Assembly: GCF_000411255.1 (NCBI RefSeq)
Contig: NZ_KE150412.1
Span: 1,501,294 to 1,565,293 of the forward strand
DNA length: 64,000 nt
Source: Paenibacillus sp. HGH0039
Lineage (GTDB): Bacteria; Bacillota; Bacilli; Paenibacillales; NBRC-103111
Direction of reading: 5' to 3'
Shown: in pieces, positions 38,349-46,692 of the stretch
How the letters are laid out: the number at the start of each line of letters is the position of its first letter
Position numbering within the stretch: the stretch's first letter is position 1
Made by a program: the position numbers and the translations under genes
The notes under the pieces: generated by a model
Database searches by the model: none
Told to the model about the DNA's origin: nothing
What the model saw: the letters and a program-made list of their open reading frames with translations, nothing else

Positions 38349-39548
38349 TTAATCCGCGCCGGCAGATCCGGAGGATCTGGCCGGCTGGGCGGACGGAAAC
38401 GCTTCCAGCACACTGTGGACGGCCCCCAGCAAACCTGCCCGCTCCCTCAGCCCCGCCAGTTGGATGTCCGGCAGCACCGGAACCCACTGCGCAAGCAGCT
38501 CGCGGATGCGGGCCAGGCCGCTTTCGCTCAGATGAACCATTTCGCCGCTCAGAATGAGCAGCTCCGGGTCCAGCACACTGACGGTATTAGCGATCCCGGA
38601 CGCCCAATGGATGTAAACATCTTCGAGCAGCGTCCGGGCTTGGCGGCTTCCCTGATCCGCCTGTTCGCCCAACTGCCGCAGGATGCTGCGCCCCGGATCG
38701 ACGGTCAGACCGGCAGCCTTCGCTTTGTCGCCGATGCCGATAACGGAGTAGTTCTTCTCGAAAACGCCGAATTCGCCTTGTCTGCGGAGCCGGTCGCCGC
38801 CGATAAGCATGTAGCCGATTTCGCCGGCAGCCTCTTTGCTGCCTCTGTAAAACTGCTTGTCGATGATAATCCCGGCCCCGATCCCGGTGCCCACATACAT
38901 GTAGACCAGGCTGGAAACCCCCGAGCCGGCGCCCTCGTAAAATTCGCCCATCGTCATCATATTGACGTCGTTGTCGAGAATAACGGGAATGCCGAGCCGT
39001 TCTTCGATTTCCTTCCCGACCGGCAGGTTCATCCAACCCGTGCTCGGCGCGTAGCTGACGGTGCCGCTGCGCTTCTGTGTAATACCCGGCAGGCCGACGC
39101 CGATCCCGATAACGCGGTCGCGGCCGAACCCGCTTTTCTCAAGCAGCGTATCCAGGTTAGTCTTGAGCGCTTCCAGAGCGGAATCGCCGTCAACCGGCTG
39201 CTCCAGGCGGGTATGCACATGATGCAGCAGCTCGCCTTTCATATCGGCAATGGCCATTTCCAGCTCACTGCCTTCAAAAACGGCCCCGACGACCGTATAC
39301 GCCTGAACGTTGTATTCAAGGAGAATCGGCTTGCGCCCGCCCTTCGACTCCCCGGTTCCCACTTCATGAATAAGTCCTTCATGGATCATTTCGTCCACGA
39401 GAGAGGAGACGCAGGGTCTGCTCAGCTTGGTCCGGACCGACAATTCGGCTCTCGACAAGCGGGGATGCTGGCGCAGTTGGTACAGAATGCCTTCCCGGTT
39501 CATTTGCTTTACTAATTTCGTATTTCCCGTTTTCCCCTTGCCGATCAC
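38349..39548 (-). CDS. ROK-family transcriptional regulator (XylR/NagC-like)
   Basis: A protein of about 399 residues with an N-terminal winged helix (KTGNTKLVKQMNREGILYQL then LSRAELSVRTKLSRPCVSSLV) and a C-terminal ROK sugar-kinase-like domain (GVGLPG, VILDNDVN, YVGTGIGAGIIID). The expected ROK zinc-binding histidine/cysteine cluster is not evident. It probably binds the TTAGTT/AACTAA operator at 39569-39593 and is released by the pathway's sugar. GTG 39548 gives a good spacing to AAGGTGG; GTG 39563 is an alternative. Confidence 0.9.
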   Translation of the reverse strand: MIGKGKTGNTKLVKQMNREGILYQLRQHPRLSRAELSVRTKLSRPCVSSLVDEMIHEGLIHEVGTGESKGGRKPILLEYNVQAYTVVGAVFEGSELEMAIADMKGELLHHVHTRLEQPVDGDSALEALKTNLDTLLEKSGFGRDRVIGIGVGLPGITQKRSGTVSYAPSTGWMNLPVGKEIEERLGIPVILDNDVNMMTMGEFYEGAGSGVSSLVYMYVGTGIGAGIIIDKQFYRGSKEAAGEIGYMLIGGDRLRRQGEFGVFEKNYSVIGIGDKAKAAGLTVDPGRSILRQLGEQADQGSRQARTLLEDVYIHWASGIANTVSVLDPELLILSGEMVHLSESGLARIRELLAQWVPVLPDIQLAGLRERAGLLGAVHSVLEAFPSAQPARSSGSAGAD

Positions 39549-39568
39549 AAGCCCAATCACCACCTTAC

Positions 39569-39593
39569 TTAGTTAAAATGACTAACAAACTAA
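39569..39593 (-). promoter_or_regulatory. XylR/ROK-type operator
   Basis: A 25-bp inverted repeat with TTAGTT (39569-39574) and AACTAA (39588-39593) arms lies between the predicted transcription start and the ROK gene. It resembles the XylR operator of B. subtilis, which also begins TTAGTTTGTT and ends AACTAA. Confidence 0.7.
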
Positions 39594-39601
39594 TTAAATC
39601 A

Positions 39602-39630
39602 AGTATATGTATACGTTTACATGATGTCAA
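39602..39630 (-). promoter_or_regulatory. Promoter of the ROK/ABC/deacetylase operon with a cre site in its spacer
   Basis: On the minus strand TTGACA (39625-39630) and TATACT (39602-39607) are separated by exactly 17 bases, a near-consensus sigma-A promoter. The sequence ATGTATACGTTTACAT at 39607-39622 matches the CcpA cre consensus with one mismatch and fills the spacer, so CcpA binding should block RNA polymerase when preferred sugars are present. Confidence 0.75.
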
Positions 39631-39775
39631 TATAAAAAGTGAAATTAGTCATAGAAAATAAGTTTTAATCGTATTATTATTAATAATTTCATATATTTTT
39701 ATCCCTTTTCAACCTTAAAAAGCGCTTATTCTTCCCTTCAGTTTATTTCCTTTTCCGCCTCCTTATGCGTCCGCG

Positions 39776-39807
39776 TCAAAAAGCCCGCTGCAGCCGCAGC
39801 AGGCTTT
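39776..39807 (-). terminator. Terminator after the small spore-protein-like gene
   Basis: AAAGCCCGCTGC (39780-39791) pairs with GCAGCAGGCTTT (39796-39807) with one mismatch; on the minus strand TTTTT follows. It lies 15 bases past the stop at 39822. Confidence 0.75.
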
Positions 39808-39821
39808 CGTCTTCCTTACGC

Positions 39822-39950
39822 TTACTTCTCCGTACCGTGACTGAGGTTGTTCTGGGCCGTGTGCTTGACGTTTTTGGCCTCCATCTCCTCGGCAAATTCC
39901 GCGTTTACTTCGTACTTTTTGCCTTTGGTCGCTTTCGAAACCTTCGCCAT
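39822..39950 (-). CDS. Small protein resembling gamma-type small acid-soluble spore protein
   Basis: A 42-residue frame read directly from the sequence: it starts MAKVSKATKGKKYEV and ends with a Gln/Asn-rich part and HGTEK. The segment EFAEEMEAKNVKHTAQNN lines up with the EFASETNAQQVRKQNQ repeat of gamma-SASP (SspE), though with a single unit. GGGGG lies 8 bases before the ATG, and a terminator follows the stop, so it looks like a genuine gene. It may be read together with the microprotein gene just upstream. Identity as SASP is tentative. Confidence 0.55.
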   Translation of the reverse strand: MAKVSKATKGKKYEVNAEFAEEMEAKNVKHTAQNNLSHGTEK

Positions 39951-40039
39951 GTTCATCACCCCCGCCCGGTTGTCGATTTCCTCTGTTCCGGCCTCCGCCG
40001 CAAACGGACGGTGAACCGGAATACTTAAAGCGGCACTGC

Positions 40040-40153
40040 TCAGTGCTGTTTGTTCGGGAGCCGTTTTTCCGGGCGGTTTTTGCCTTGTGTCCTCCGGTTG
40101 CGTTCGTCTTTACGCTGAGTGTCATGCAGTTTGCTGATGAAGTGACTATCCAT
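40040..40153 (-). CDS. DUF4023-like microprotein
   Basis: A 37-residue, strongly basic, hydrophilic protein starting MDSHFISKLHDTQ and ending in LPNKQH. The order KLHDTQ ... RRTQGKNRP ... LPNKQH fits what I recall of the DUF4023 family of Bacillales microproteins (unknown function). ATG 40153 has GGAGG 9 bases upstream, and a forespore-type promoter lies at the right distance. A longer frame upstream lacks a ribosome binding site. Confidence 0.6.
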   Translation of the reverse strand: MDSHFISKLHDTQRKDERNRRTQGKNRPEKRLPNKQH

Positions 40154-40195
40154 CTCCGCAAGCCTCCCCGAGAAATAAGTTTCGTGAAGCCGTCT

Positions 40196-40226
40196 TAGTA
40201 TGTCCGGGCTTAAGGGGGAAGCATGC
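40196..40226 (-). promoter_or_regulatory. Candidate sigma-G/sigma-F promoter of the microprotein gene
   Basis: On the minus strand GCATGC (40221-40226) and CATACTA (40196-40202) are 18 bases apart. The -10 is an exact forespore-type CATACTA and the -35 differs from GCATA by one base. The start of transcription would be about 37 bases before ATG 40153. Confidence 0.5.
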
Positions 40227-40237
40227 CGGGTCCCGCG

Positions 40238-40268
40238 AAAAAAAGAAAAAGAGCACCTCCCGGCGCTC
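40238..40268 (-). terminator. Terminator after the 117-residue hypothetical gene
   Basis: GAGCACC (40251-40257) pairs with GGCGCTC (40262-40268, one G-T pair). The minus strand then reads TTTTTCTTTTTTT. Confidence 0.8.
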
Positions 40269-40313
40269 CTCGGTTCTCTATACATATAAGTGCTTGTCCG
40301 TTTAGGAAAGATC

Positions 40314-40667
40314 TTAAGCTTCCGCTTCCAGTCTCATGGCCATGTCAACCAGAACCGCGCGCGCTTCCGGCTTCGTTTTCACTTCGTTGTAAAGCTTCTC
40401 GAAAGCCGCTTTGTTTTCTTTGAACTCGCCTTCGTTCTTGATCGTGAAATGACTCCACTCGATCAGACGGTTCTCCGCATGGCGAAGCTCATTGAAAGCT
40501 TTATGGAAACCGCTGCGTTCAATCGCATCTTCCATTTCTTTCTGACCGATTTCCGCACCGTTTTGTCTCATGTCGTTCAGTTTCTTGTCAGCCTGCTGGC
40601 TGGCTGCGAGAAATTGTTCTTTGGCCGCCAAATAATCGATTTGCGCCCTGGCGTATTTACGTTTCAT
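40314..40667 (-). CDS. Uncharacterised small helical protein
   Basis: Function not recognised. The 117-residue protein is charged, without membrane segments, and likely all-helical (long runs such as AQIDYLAAKEQFLAASQQADKKL), possibly a coiled coil. ATG 40667 or the TTG just before it could be the start; AAAGGTGG lies upstream. It is monocistronic with a clear terminator and divergent from asnB. Confidence 0.65.
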   Translation of the reverse strand: MKRKYARAQIDYLAAKEQFLAASQQADKKLNDMRQNGAEIGQKEMEDAIERSGFHKAFNELRHAENRLIEWSHFTIKNEGEFKENKAAFEKLYNEVKTKPEARAVLVDMAMRLEAEA

Positions 40668-40908
40668 CAATAACAGTCCACCTTTAGCATGATTTCCCCG
40701 ATAGCGCTTGCAGGGGGAGTTTTCTTCTACCAGATTCTATTGTAACAAAATTTTTCTGGAAACAAAACCGATTTCGCCCTTCCAGTTCTTCCGGTCCTTC
40801 CGGGGTGGACAGACATTTTCGCTGCCGGCGCCGCATACCCTTTAATCATCGCATTCGGCAGTCTTCTCGAAAGGCTCGCTTAGAACGTATTTCGAAAGGG
40901 TGAATATC

Positions 40909-42753
40909 ATGTGCGGAATTACAGGATGGATAGACTGGCGCAAAGATCTGACCACATCTTCATCCATTCTCGAAAATATGACGGAAACCTTGGTCCACCG
41001 CGGTCCTGACGCTTCCGGCACGTGGATATCCGGCCACTGCGCCCTGGGGCACAGACGGCTGAGTGTCATGGACCCGCTTAACGGCGCTCAGCCCATGATC
41101 CGCAAGGACGGGGACCGGACGTACTCCATCGTATATAACGGGGAATTGTATAACGCTCCCGAGCTGCGCAGCGAGCTGGAACACCGGGGCCACCGGTTCG
41201 CGACCTCCTGCGACACCGAAGTTCTGCTGGCCGCTTTCGTCGAATGGGGCCGGAGCTGCGTGGAGCGGCTGAACGGCATCTTCGCGTTCGCGGCCTGGAA
41301 CGAACAGGAGCAGACCTTGTTCCTTGCCCGGGATCGTCTTGGCGTCAAGCCTCTATTCTACAGCCACACGGACGGCGCCTTCCTGTTCGGCTCGGAGCCG
41401 AAGGCTATACTCGCCCATCCGGATATCAAAACCGAGGTAGGCGCCGAAGGCCTTGCCGAGATTTTCGCCGTCGGACCCGCGCGCACGCCCGGTCACGGCA
41501 TTTACCGCAACCTGGCCGAACTGAAGCCGGGCCATTTTATGGTTTACGACCGCAGCGGGCTGACGATCCGTCCTTACTGGAAGCTTGAAAACCGGCCCCA
41601 TACGGAAAATGTGGAGGAAACGGCGCTCCATATCCGCGAGCTCCTGGCCGACACCGCCCGGCGCCAGCTCGTCTCGGACGTCCCGGTCTGCACCCTGCTT
41701 TCGGGCGGGCTGGATTCCAGCGCGCTGACGACACTCGCCGCCCATCATTACCGGGACAGCGGCAGCGGCGTGCTGAATACGTACTCCGTCGATTATGCCG
41801 ACAACGACAAGAACTTCAAGGAGAACGCGTTCCAGCCCAACTCCGACGCCCCGTGGATCAAGCGGATGACGGAGTACCTCGGCACGGAGCATCATTACAT
41901 CGAGTTCGACACGCCTGAACTCTTCGAATCGCTCCGCACCGTCGTACTCGCCCGCGACACGCCCGGAATGGCCGACATCGACGGCTCTCTTTACCTGTTC
42001 TGCCGCGAAATCAAGAAAGGCGCCACCGTGGCGCTTTCCGGCGAAGCGGCCGACGAGATCTTCGGCGGCTACCCCTGGTTCCACCGGGAAGACGCCCTTA
42101 ACGCGAACACGTTCCCGTGGTCGCTTTCGCTGCCTCAGCGGGTCGGTATTCTGTCGCGCGATTTCGCCGACTGGATCAAGCCCGAGGCATACGTCCGCGG
42201 CCGCTACGAGCAGGCGCTGGCCGAGGTGCCCCGTCAGGCGGGGGAAACGCGGGAGCAGAACCGGATGCGGGAGATGTCTTACCTGAACATCACCCGCTTC
42301 ATGCCGACCCTGCTTGACCGCAAAGACCGGATGAGCATGGCCGTCGGGCTCGAGGTCCGGGTTCCCTTCTGCGACCACCGGCTCGTGGAATACGTGTGGA
42401 ACATCCCGTGGGATATCAAAACGGCGGGTGAGCGTGAAAAAGGCATCCTGCGGAAGGCGCTCGTAGGCGTACTGCCGGAAGATGTGCTGGCCCGCAAAAA
42501 AAGCCCTTATCCCAAAACGCACAACCCGAATTATGCGACCGCGGTCAAACAACAGGCGCTTGAAATTTTAAGCGATCCCTCGTCGCCGCTTCTTCCTTTT
42601 GTGGATGCCAAAACGCTGCGCGCCATGGCGGCTCCGGGAGCCGAATCGACCGAGTTCCCCTGGTTCGGCCAGCTCATGTCCGGTCCGCAAATGTTCGCGT
42701 ATCTGATCCAGGTGGACACGTGGCTGCGCGAATATAAGGTATCGATCCGTTAA
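40909..42753 (+). CDS. asnB: Asparagine synthase (glutamine-hydrolysing)
   Basis: A 614-residue enzyme making asparagine from aspartate, ATP and glutamine. The start ATG is followed directly by the nucleophile Cys2 (MCGITGWID), confirming the start over GTG 40900. The glutaminase half includes RGPDASG and YNGELYN; the synthase half has the ATP pyrophosphatase loop LLSGGLDSSAL and GEAADEIFGGYPWF. The length and the HREDAL region resemble the sporulation-associated AsnO type of Bacillus, but this is inferred. It is monocistronic. Confidence 0.93.
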   Translation: MCGITGWIDWRKDLTTSSSILENMTETLVHRGPDASGTWISGHCALGHRRLSVMDPLNGAQPMIRKDGDRTYSIVYNGELYNAPELRSELEHRGHRFATSCDTEVLLAAFVEWGRSCVERLNGIFAFAAWNEQEQTLFLARDRLGVKPLFYSHTDGAFLFGSEPKAILAHPDIKTEVGAEGLAEIFAVGPARTPGHGIYRNLAELKPGHFMVYDRSGLTIRPYWKLENRPHTENVEETALHIRELLADTARRQLVSDVPVCTLLSGGLDSSALTTLAAHHYRDSGSGVLNTYSVDYADNDKNFKENAFQPNSDAPWIKRMTEYLGTEHHYIEFDTPELFESLRTVVLARDTPGMADIDGSLYLFCREIKKGATVALSGEAADEIFGGYPWFHREDALNANTFPWSLSLPQRVGILSRDFADWIKPEAYVRGRYEQALAEVPRQAGETREQNRMREMSYLNITRFMPTLLDRKDRMSMAVGLEVRVPFCDHRLVEYVWNIPWDIKTAGEREKGILRKALVGVLPEDVLARKKSPYPKTHNPNYATAVKQQALEILSDPSSPLLPFVDAKTLRAMAAPGAESTEFPWFGQLMSGPQMFAYLIQVDTWLREYKVSIR

Positions 42754-42833
42754 GGTTCTTCCCGCACGTCTGTCTATGCGTGTCTAAACTTACATCTGTT
42801 TAAACGCAAACCGGTTTCCAAGCGCACCGGGAA

Positions 42834-42879
42834 CTTCAAAAAAACCTCCAGCCCCCATCTCAATGGCACTGGAGGTTTT
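42834..42879. terminator. Terminator between asnB and the response-regulator gene
   Basis: An 11-bp stem AAAACCTCCAG (42841-42851) with CTGGAGGTTTT (42869-42879). The T-run is strong on the minus strand (seven T) and short on the plus strand, so it mainly ends the response-regulator transcript. Confidence 0.75.
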
Positions 42880-43018
42880 GAACGTTTCACCCGAGCTCGG
42901 GAGTTTCTGTATCTCTTCCTCTTCCTCTGCCGCAGCCTCTTCCGCAACCGTTGCCGGACCACGCCTTCGTGTCCGCATTCCGAGTCCGTGCTCCCGGTCC
43001 CAGCGCCGAATCTCCGGC

Positions 43019-43621
43019 CTAATCGAGCCAGCCGTTCTTCTCGGCCGCGGCAATGGCGTCGATCCGGTTCTTGGCCTCCAGCTTCTGGATCGCCTCCGAC
43101 AAGTAATTGCGGACCGTGCCGCCCGAAAGGAACAGACGCGACGCAATCTCCCCGGACGAAAGCCCCTCTCTGGCAAGCTTGAGCACCTCGCGCTCCCGTT
43201 CCGTCAGCGGATTCTCGGCTTCCCAGAACGTGAGCGCCAGCTCCGGGCTGACCGCGCGCCTGCCCGCCTGCACATCGCGGAGCGCGGCAGCAAGCTCGCT
43301 TACCGGCGAATCTTTGAGCAGGAAGCCGCGCGCTCCCGCACGCATGGCCCGCTGAAAATAGCCGGATCGGGAAAAGGTCGTCAATATAACGACTCCGCAC
43401 GGATCCTTGCTTTTCTGGAGCGCCTCGGCCACATCAAGGCCCGACATTTTCGGCATCTCAATATCCATGATGCAAAGATCCGGCCGGAGCGTACGGATCA
43501 TCTCCAGCGCTTCCGCGCCGTCCGCCGCCTGGCCGATCACTTCGATATCGTCCTCCAAATCCAGCAGGGCGCTCAGCGCTCCCCGGAGCATGCCCTGATC
43601 TTCCGCGACAATGACCTTCAT
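43019..43621 (-). CDS. NarL/LuxR-family response regulator (YvfU/DesR-like)
   Basis: A 200-residue regulator. The receiver domain has the phospho-acceptor Asp53 (IMDIEMP) with acidic pair Glu7-Asp8; the C-terminus is a LuxR-type helix-turn-helix (LTEREREVLKLAREGLSSGEIASRLFLSGGTVRNY). The start overlaps the kinase stop as ATGA. With the upstream kinase and ABC exporter genes it forms a YvfRSTU-like set, so it probably controls the exporter. Confidence 0.92.
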   Translation of the reverse strand: MKVIVAEDQGMLRGALSALLDLEDDIEVIGQAADGAEALEMIRTLRPDLCIMDIEMPKMSGLDVAEALQKSKDPCGVVILTTFSRSGYFQRAMRAGARGFLLKDSPVSELAAALRDVQAGRRAVSPELALTFWEAENPLTEREREVLKLAREGLSSGEIASRLFLSGGTVRNYLSEAIQKLEAKNRIDAIAAAEKNGWLD

Positions 43622-44769
43622 TCGCCGCCCGCCTCCTTTTCTCCCTTTTTGGTCACTTTAGGAATCGTAAAAACGACCCGGGTGCCCCGGCCGGCCGCCG
43701 ATTCGAACGTGCAGTGCCCGTCCACCAGCTTAAGCCGCTCTTTCATGCCTCTGAGCCCGTTCGTACCCAAGTCCGGCTGCCTTTCGTCCCTCTCGAAGCC
43801 GACTCCGTTATCCGACACGATCAGCCTGTACCCCTCCTCATCGGAGGCCCATTCCACGATACACACCTTCGCTTTGCTGTGCTTGACGACGTTCGTCACC
43901 GCTTCCCGCAGGCACATGCCGAGAATGTTGCCGATCAGCGGGGGAGCTTCGTCTTCGGCGCCTTCTCCGGCTTTCAATTCCAGCACAATGCCGCCCGCCG
44001 CAAGAATCTGCTTGGCCCGGTCGAATTCTTCCCGGATCGTGACCATATTCATATCCGATACAAGCTCGCGCACCTGTTTGAGCGCCGCCCGCGAGGTCGC
44101 CTGGATATCCTGAACTTCCCGGACCGCTTTCTCCGGATTTTTCGGAATCATTTTCTCCGCCAGTTCGCCCTTGAGCGTGATGAGAGACAAAGTATGCCCG
44201 AGCGTATCGTGCAAATCGCGGGATATCCGCTGGCGTTCCTCGATTTTGGACAGACGGGCAATTTCTTCGTTAGCCAGTTGAAGTTTGCCCCGGAGCTCCT
44301 TCGACCTGCGTCCGATGCGCATCGCAACCGGCATGATCAGGATAATGATAAGAGCCGGAAGAAGCTGCAAAAACAAATCGACATCGTTCATTAACTTGTA
44401 GTGCCAGCCTACCGCCACGAACATCAGAAACAAACCCGCTATCGCGGCGGCCATCTGCCTGACGCTCCGCAGCATCCCGATCACCGGTGACGGATAAAAC
44501 GCCAGGTAAATAAAGTTCTCGTTGTACCGGATCGCCAGAAAGCCGATAACGATAGTCTGAAACAGAATGAACCAGTACCTTCCCGCCGCCTGGTTAAAAG
44601 AAGTCAAATAAGCCGCCACAAAGGCGATAAGCAGTCCCGAACCCAGTATTTTTTCCGGAAAAGGAAGCTGCAGAACCGAAACGACCGGAAAGATCAGATA
44701 CACCAGCCAGATGATCGTAAAAATAAAAGGTGGCCCCTCGCGGGGCCTTGCCGGTTGCCGACGAAACAT
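43618..44769 (-). CDS. Sensor histidine kinase (HisKA_3, DesK/YvfT-like)
   Basis: A 383-residue membrane kinase with about five N-terminal membrane spans (residues 15-150), a short coiled linker, and the dimerisation/phospho-acceptor motif ERQRISRDLHDTLGH with His187. The ATPase domain shows REAVTNVVKHSKA (N box), DNGVGF (G1) and GTNGLRGM (G2). The start ATG follows the exporter permease stop with no gap. DesK-type kinases commonly sense membrane state or antimicrobials; the signal here is unknown. Confidence 0.92.
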   Translation of the reverse strand: MFRRQPARPREGPPFIFTIIWLVYLIFPVVSVLQLPFPEKILGSGLLIAFVAAYLTSFNQAAGRYWFILFQTIVIGFLAIRYNENFIYLAFYPSPVIGMLRSVRQMAAAIAGLFLMFVAVGWHYKLMNDVDLFLQLLPALIIILIMPVAMRIGRRSKELRGKLQLANEEIARLSKIEERQRISRDLHDTLGHTLSLITLKGELAEKMIPKNPEKAVREVQDIQATSRAALKQVRELVSDMNMVTIREEFDRAKQILAAGGIVLELKAGEGAEDEAPPLIGNILGMCLREAVTNVVKHSKAKVCIVEWASDEEGYRLIVSDNGVGFERDERQPDLGTNGLRGMKERLKLVDGHCTFESAAGRGTRVVFTIPKVTKKGEKEAGGE

Positions 44770-45525
44770 TTAAACCGCTTCCTGTCTCTTGATGATATAG
44801 GAAGATAATATCACAAATACGACGACGTACACAGCCAGAATAAGCACGCCCGTCCAGTCGATCGAACCGCCTCCGATCAAATTCCAGGCTCCCTGCCCCA
44901 ACCGGTAGGTCGGCGTGAACTTGGCGATCGTCTGAAGAGTCCCGGACATGGACGCGGTCGGGAACCATAACCCGCCCAAAATGGATAGACCCATATACAG
45001 AATCATCGTCAGCACCTGAACCACATCGGGGTTGCGCATGGAACCGAGCAGCGTACCTAGAGCCATGAACGAGAAACCGCCGATCCAAATCCAGAGGAAG
45101 CTTTCGATCCATACGGAAACCGGCAGATCAACCTGTTTGCCGAGCCCTCCGATAATAAACATCATCAGAATGATAAATAAATTAATAACGCCTTGAGCGG
45201 CTACCTTCGATACCATGTAAGACCAGGAAGGCAGCGGCGTAATGCTGAGCAGGCGGACCCAGCCCTGGGTGCGTTCCCTTGAAATCCGCTGGGCAAAGGA
45301 AGTCAGGCTGGCGCCGATAACGCCATATACCGTCATGGACATGAGATAGTAGGATGTCCAGTCCACACTGCCGATCTTCGTATCGCTTCCCATCGTACTC
45401 GTAAACAGAAAATAAAAGGCCACCGGCATAACGATCGAAAAGAAAATAAATCGTTTGTTACGGAAGGTGCGCAGCAGCTCCGCGCGGCACTGGGCCATAG
45501 TCGCTTTCAGAATCGTCGCATTCAT
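44770..45525 (-). CDS. ABC-2 type exporter permease (YvfS-like)
   Basis: A 251-residue, six-span permease of the ABC-2 family with the usual N-terminal helix (RAELLRTFRNKRFIFFSIVMPVAFYF) and a long central hydrophobic region. ATG 45525 has GGGGAG 9 bases upstream and is 16 bases past the ATPase stop. Together with the ATPase it forms an exporter, by analogy with B. subtilis YvfRS. Confidence 0.88.
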   Translation of the reverse strand: MNATILKATMAQCRAELLRTFRNKRFIFFSIVMPVAFYFLFTSTMGSDTKIGSVDWTSYYLMSMTVYGVIGASLTSFAQRISRERTQGWVRLLSITPLPSWSYMVSKVAAQGVINLFIILMMFIIGGLGKQVDLPVSVWIESFLWIWIGGFSFMALGTLLGSMRNPDVVQVLTMILYMGLSILGGLWFPTASMSGTLQTIAKFTPTYRLGQGAWNLIGGGSIDWTGVLILAVYVVVFVILSSYIIKRQEAV

Positions 45526-45541
45526 ATTCGTTATCTCCCCT

Positions 45542-46438
45542 TCAGCCTGCATTCGTATTTTGAATTAAAGTCTGGAAGGCGTCTTCCAGTCCGCCGCTTC
45601 GAACTTCGATATCTTTCATATCGATGCGTTTGTCGATCAGCGCGGTAAGCAGCCGGTCCGTGTCCGGTCCGAACATTTCGACGCGCCGTCCGTTCCACTT
45701 GATATCGCTGACTCCCGGGAAAGCCCTCAGCAGATCATGCGTAACCCCCGCGCCCGCTGTAAAAGAAATGACTCTCCCCGTCGTTTCCGCTTTAATCTCG
45801 CTCGGCGTCCCGTCCGCAACCAGCTTGCCGTTATTGATCACGACGACTCTGTCGGCCAACTGATCCGCTTCCTCCAGATAATGAGTCGTCAGAACGACGG
45901 TTTTTCCTCTTGCGGCCATGGCGCGGATCGTATCCCAGAACAACTGCCGGGATGTCACGTCCATGCCGACGGTCGGTTCGTCCAGGAAAATAATTTCCGG
46001 GTCTCCCGCCGCGGCCATTGCGAAGCCCAATCTGCGCTGCTGTCCGCCGGAAAGAGCCGAGGCCATCTTATTCCGCTCGGCTTCCAGGCCGGAGATGAGC
46101 AGAAGCTGCTCCAGCGAGAGCGGATTCGCGTAATAATGGCGGAACAGGTCGATCGTCTCGGCTACTTTCAGATTGTCGATCACGCTGACATCCTGAAGCA
46201 TGGCTCCGATCCGGTCCCTAACCCGCTGGTCTTTCGGATGGCCTCCCAGCAGCTTGACGGTCCCGCTCGTAGGCTCCTGAAGGCCGAGAATCATCGAAAT
46301 CGTGGTGGTCTTGCCCGCCCCGTTCGGACCGAGCAGTGCGAGCACCGTTCCTTGTTCCACGGTCAGCGTTAACCCGTCGACCGCCTTTTTGCCTTTAAAT
46401 TGTTTCGTAACCTGCATCAATTCGATAGCTGTTGTCAC
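45542..46438 (-). CDS. ABC-2 type exporter ATP-binding protein (YvfR-like)
   Basis: A 298-residue ATPase. Walker A GPNGAGKTT, signature ALSGGQQRR, Walker B IIFLDEPTVGMD and H-loop TTHYLEEAD are intact. The C-terminal 80 residues form an exporter-specific domain. It is first in the four-gene exporter/two-component unit and begins with GTG preceded by AGGAG. Confidence 0.92.
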   Translation of the reverse strand: MTTAIELMQVTKQFKGKKAVDGLTLTVEQGTVLALLGPNGAGKTTTISMILGLQEPTSGTVKLLGGHPKDQRVRDRIGAMLQDVSVIDNLKVAETIDLFRHYYANPLSLEQLLLISGLEAERNKMASALSGGQQRRLGFAMAAAGDPEIIFLDEPTVGMDVTSRQLFWDTIRAMAARGKTVVLTTHYLEEADQLADRVVVINNGKLVADGTPSEIKAETTGRVISFTAGAGVTHDLLRAFPGVSDIKWNGRRVEMFGPDTDRLLTALIDKRIDMKDIEVRSGGLEDAFQTLIQNTNAG

Positions 46439-46615
46439 AGGGGTTCAGCTCCTTCTGTTATGTGGTCTTTCCGTTTCATCGTTCATCGTTTCGTTAAGCT
46501 CTTTAACCTGAATCCATCATACCGCGCGGCGGATTTCCTCCCTACCTACAACCGTAACCTTTTCCGGATGACAATTGTCACCTTCGTCCGCCGGACCCGC
46601 TATGACATGTGAAAC

Positions 46616-46655
46616 AACGAAAAAACCGGTTCCGAATCGAATCGGAAACCGGTTT
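46616..46655 (-). terminator. Terminator after rdgB
   Basis: A stem of about 13 bp, AAACCGGTTCCGA (46623-46635) with TCGGAAACCGGTTT (46642-46655, one bulge), is followed on the minus strand by TTTTTTCG. Confidence 0.85.
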
Positions 46656-46692
46656 GGTTCGTGTCCGCCAAGCGGACACGTTGTTTATTCGG

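Noticed and set aside
41353-42552. A 399-codon open frame on the minus strand
   Set aside because: It is antisense to asnB, which has complete catalytic motifs; the shadow protein has no family features.
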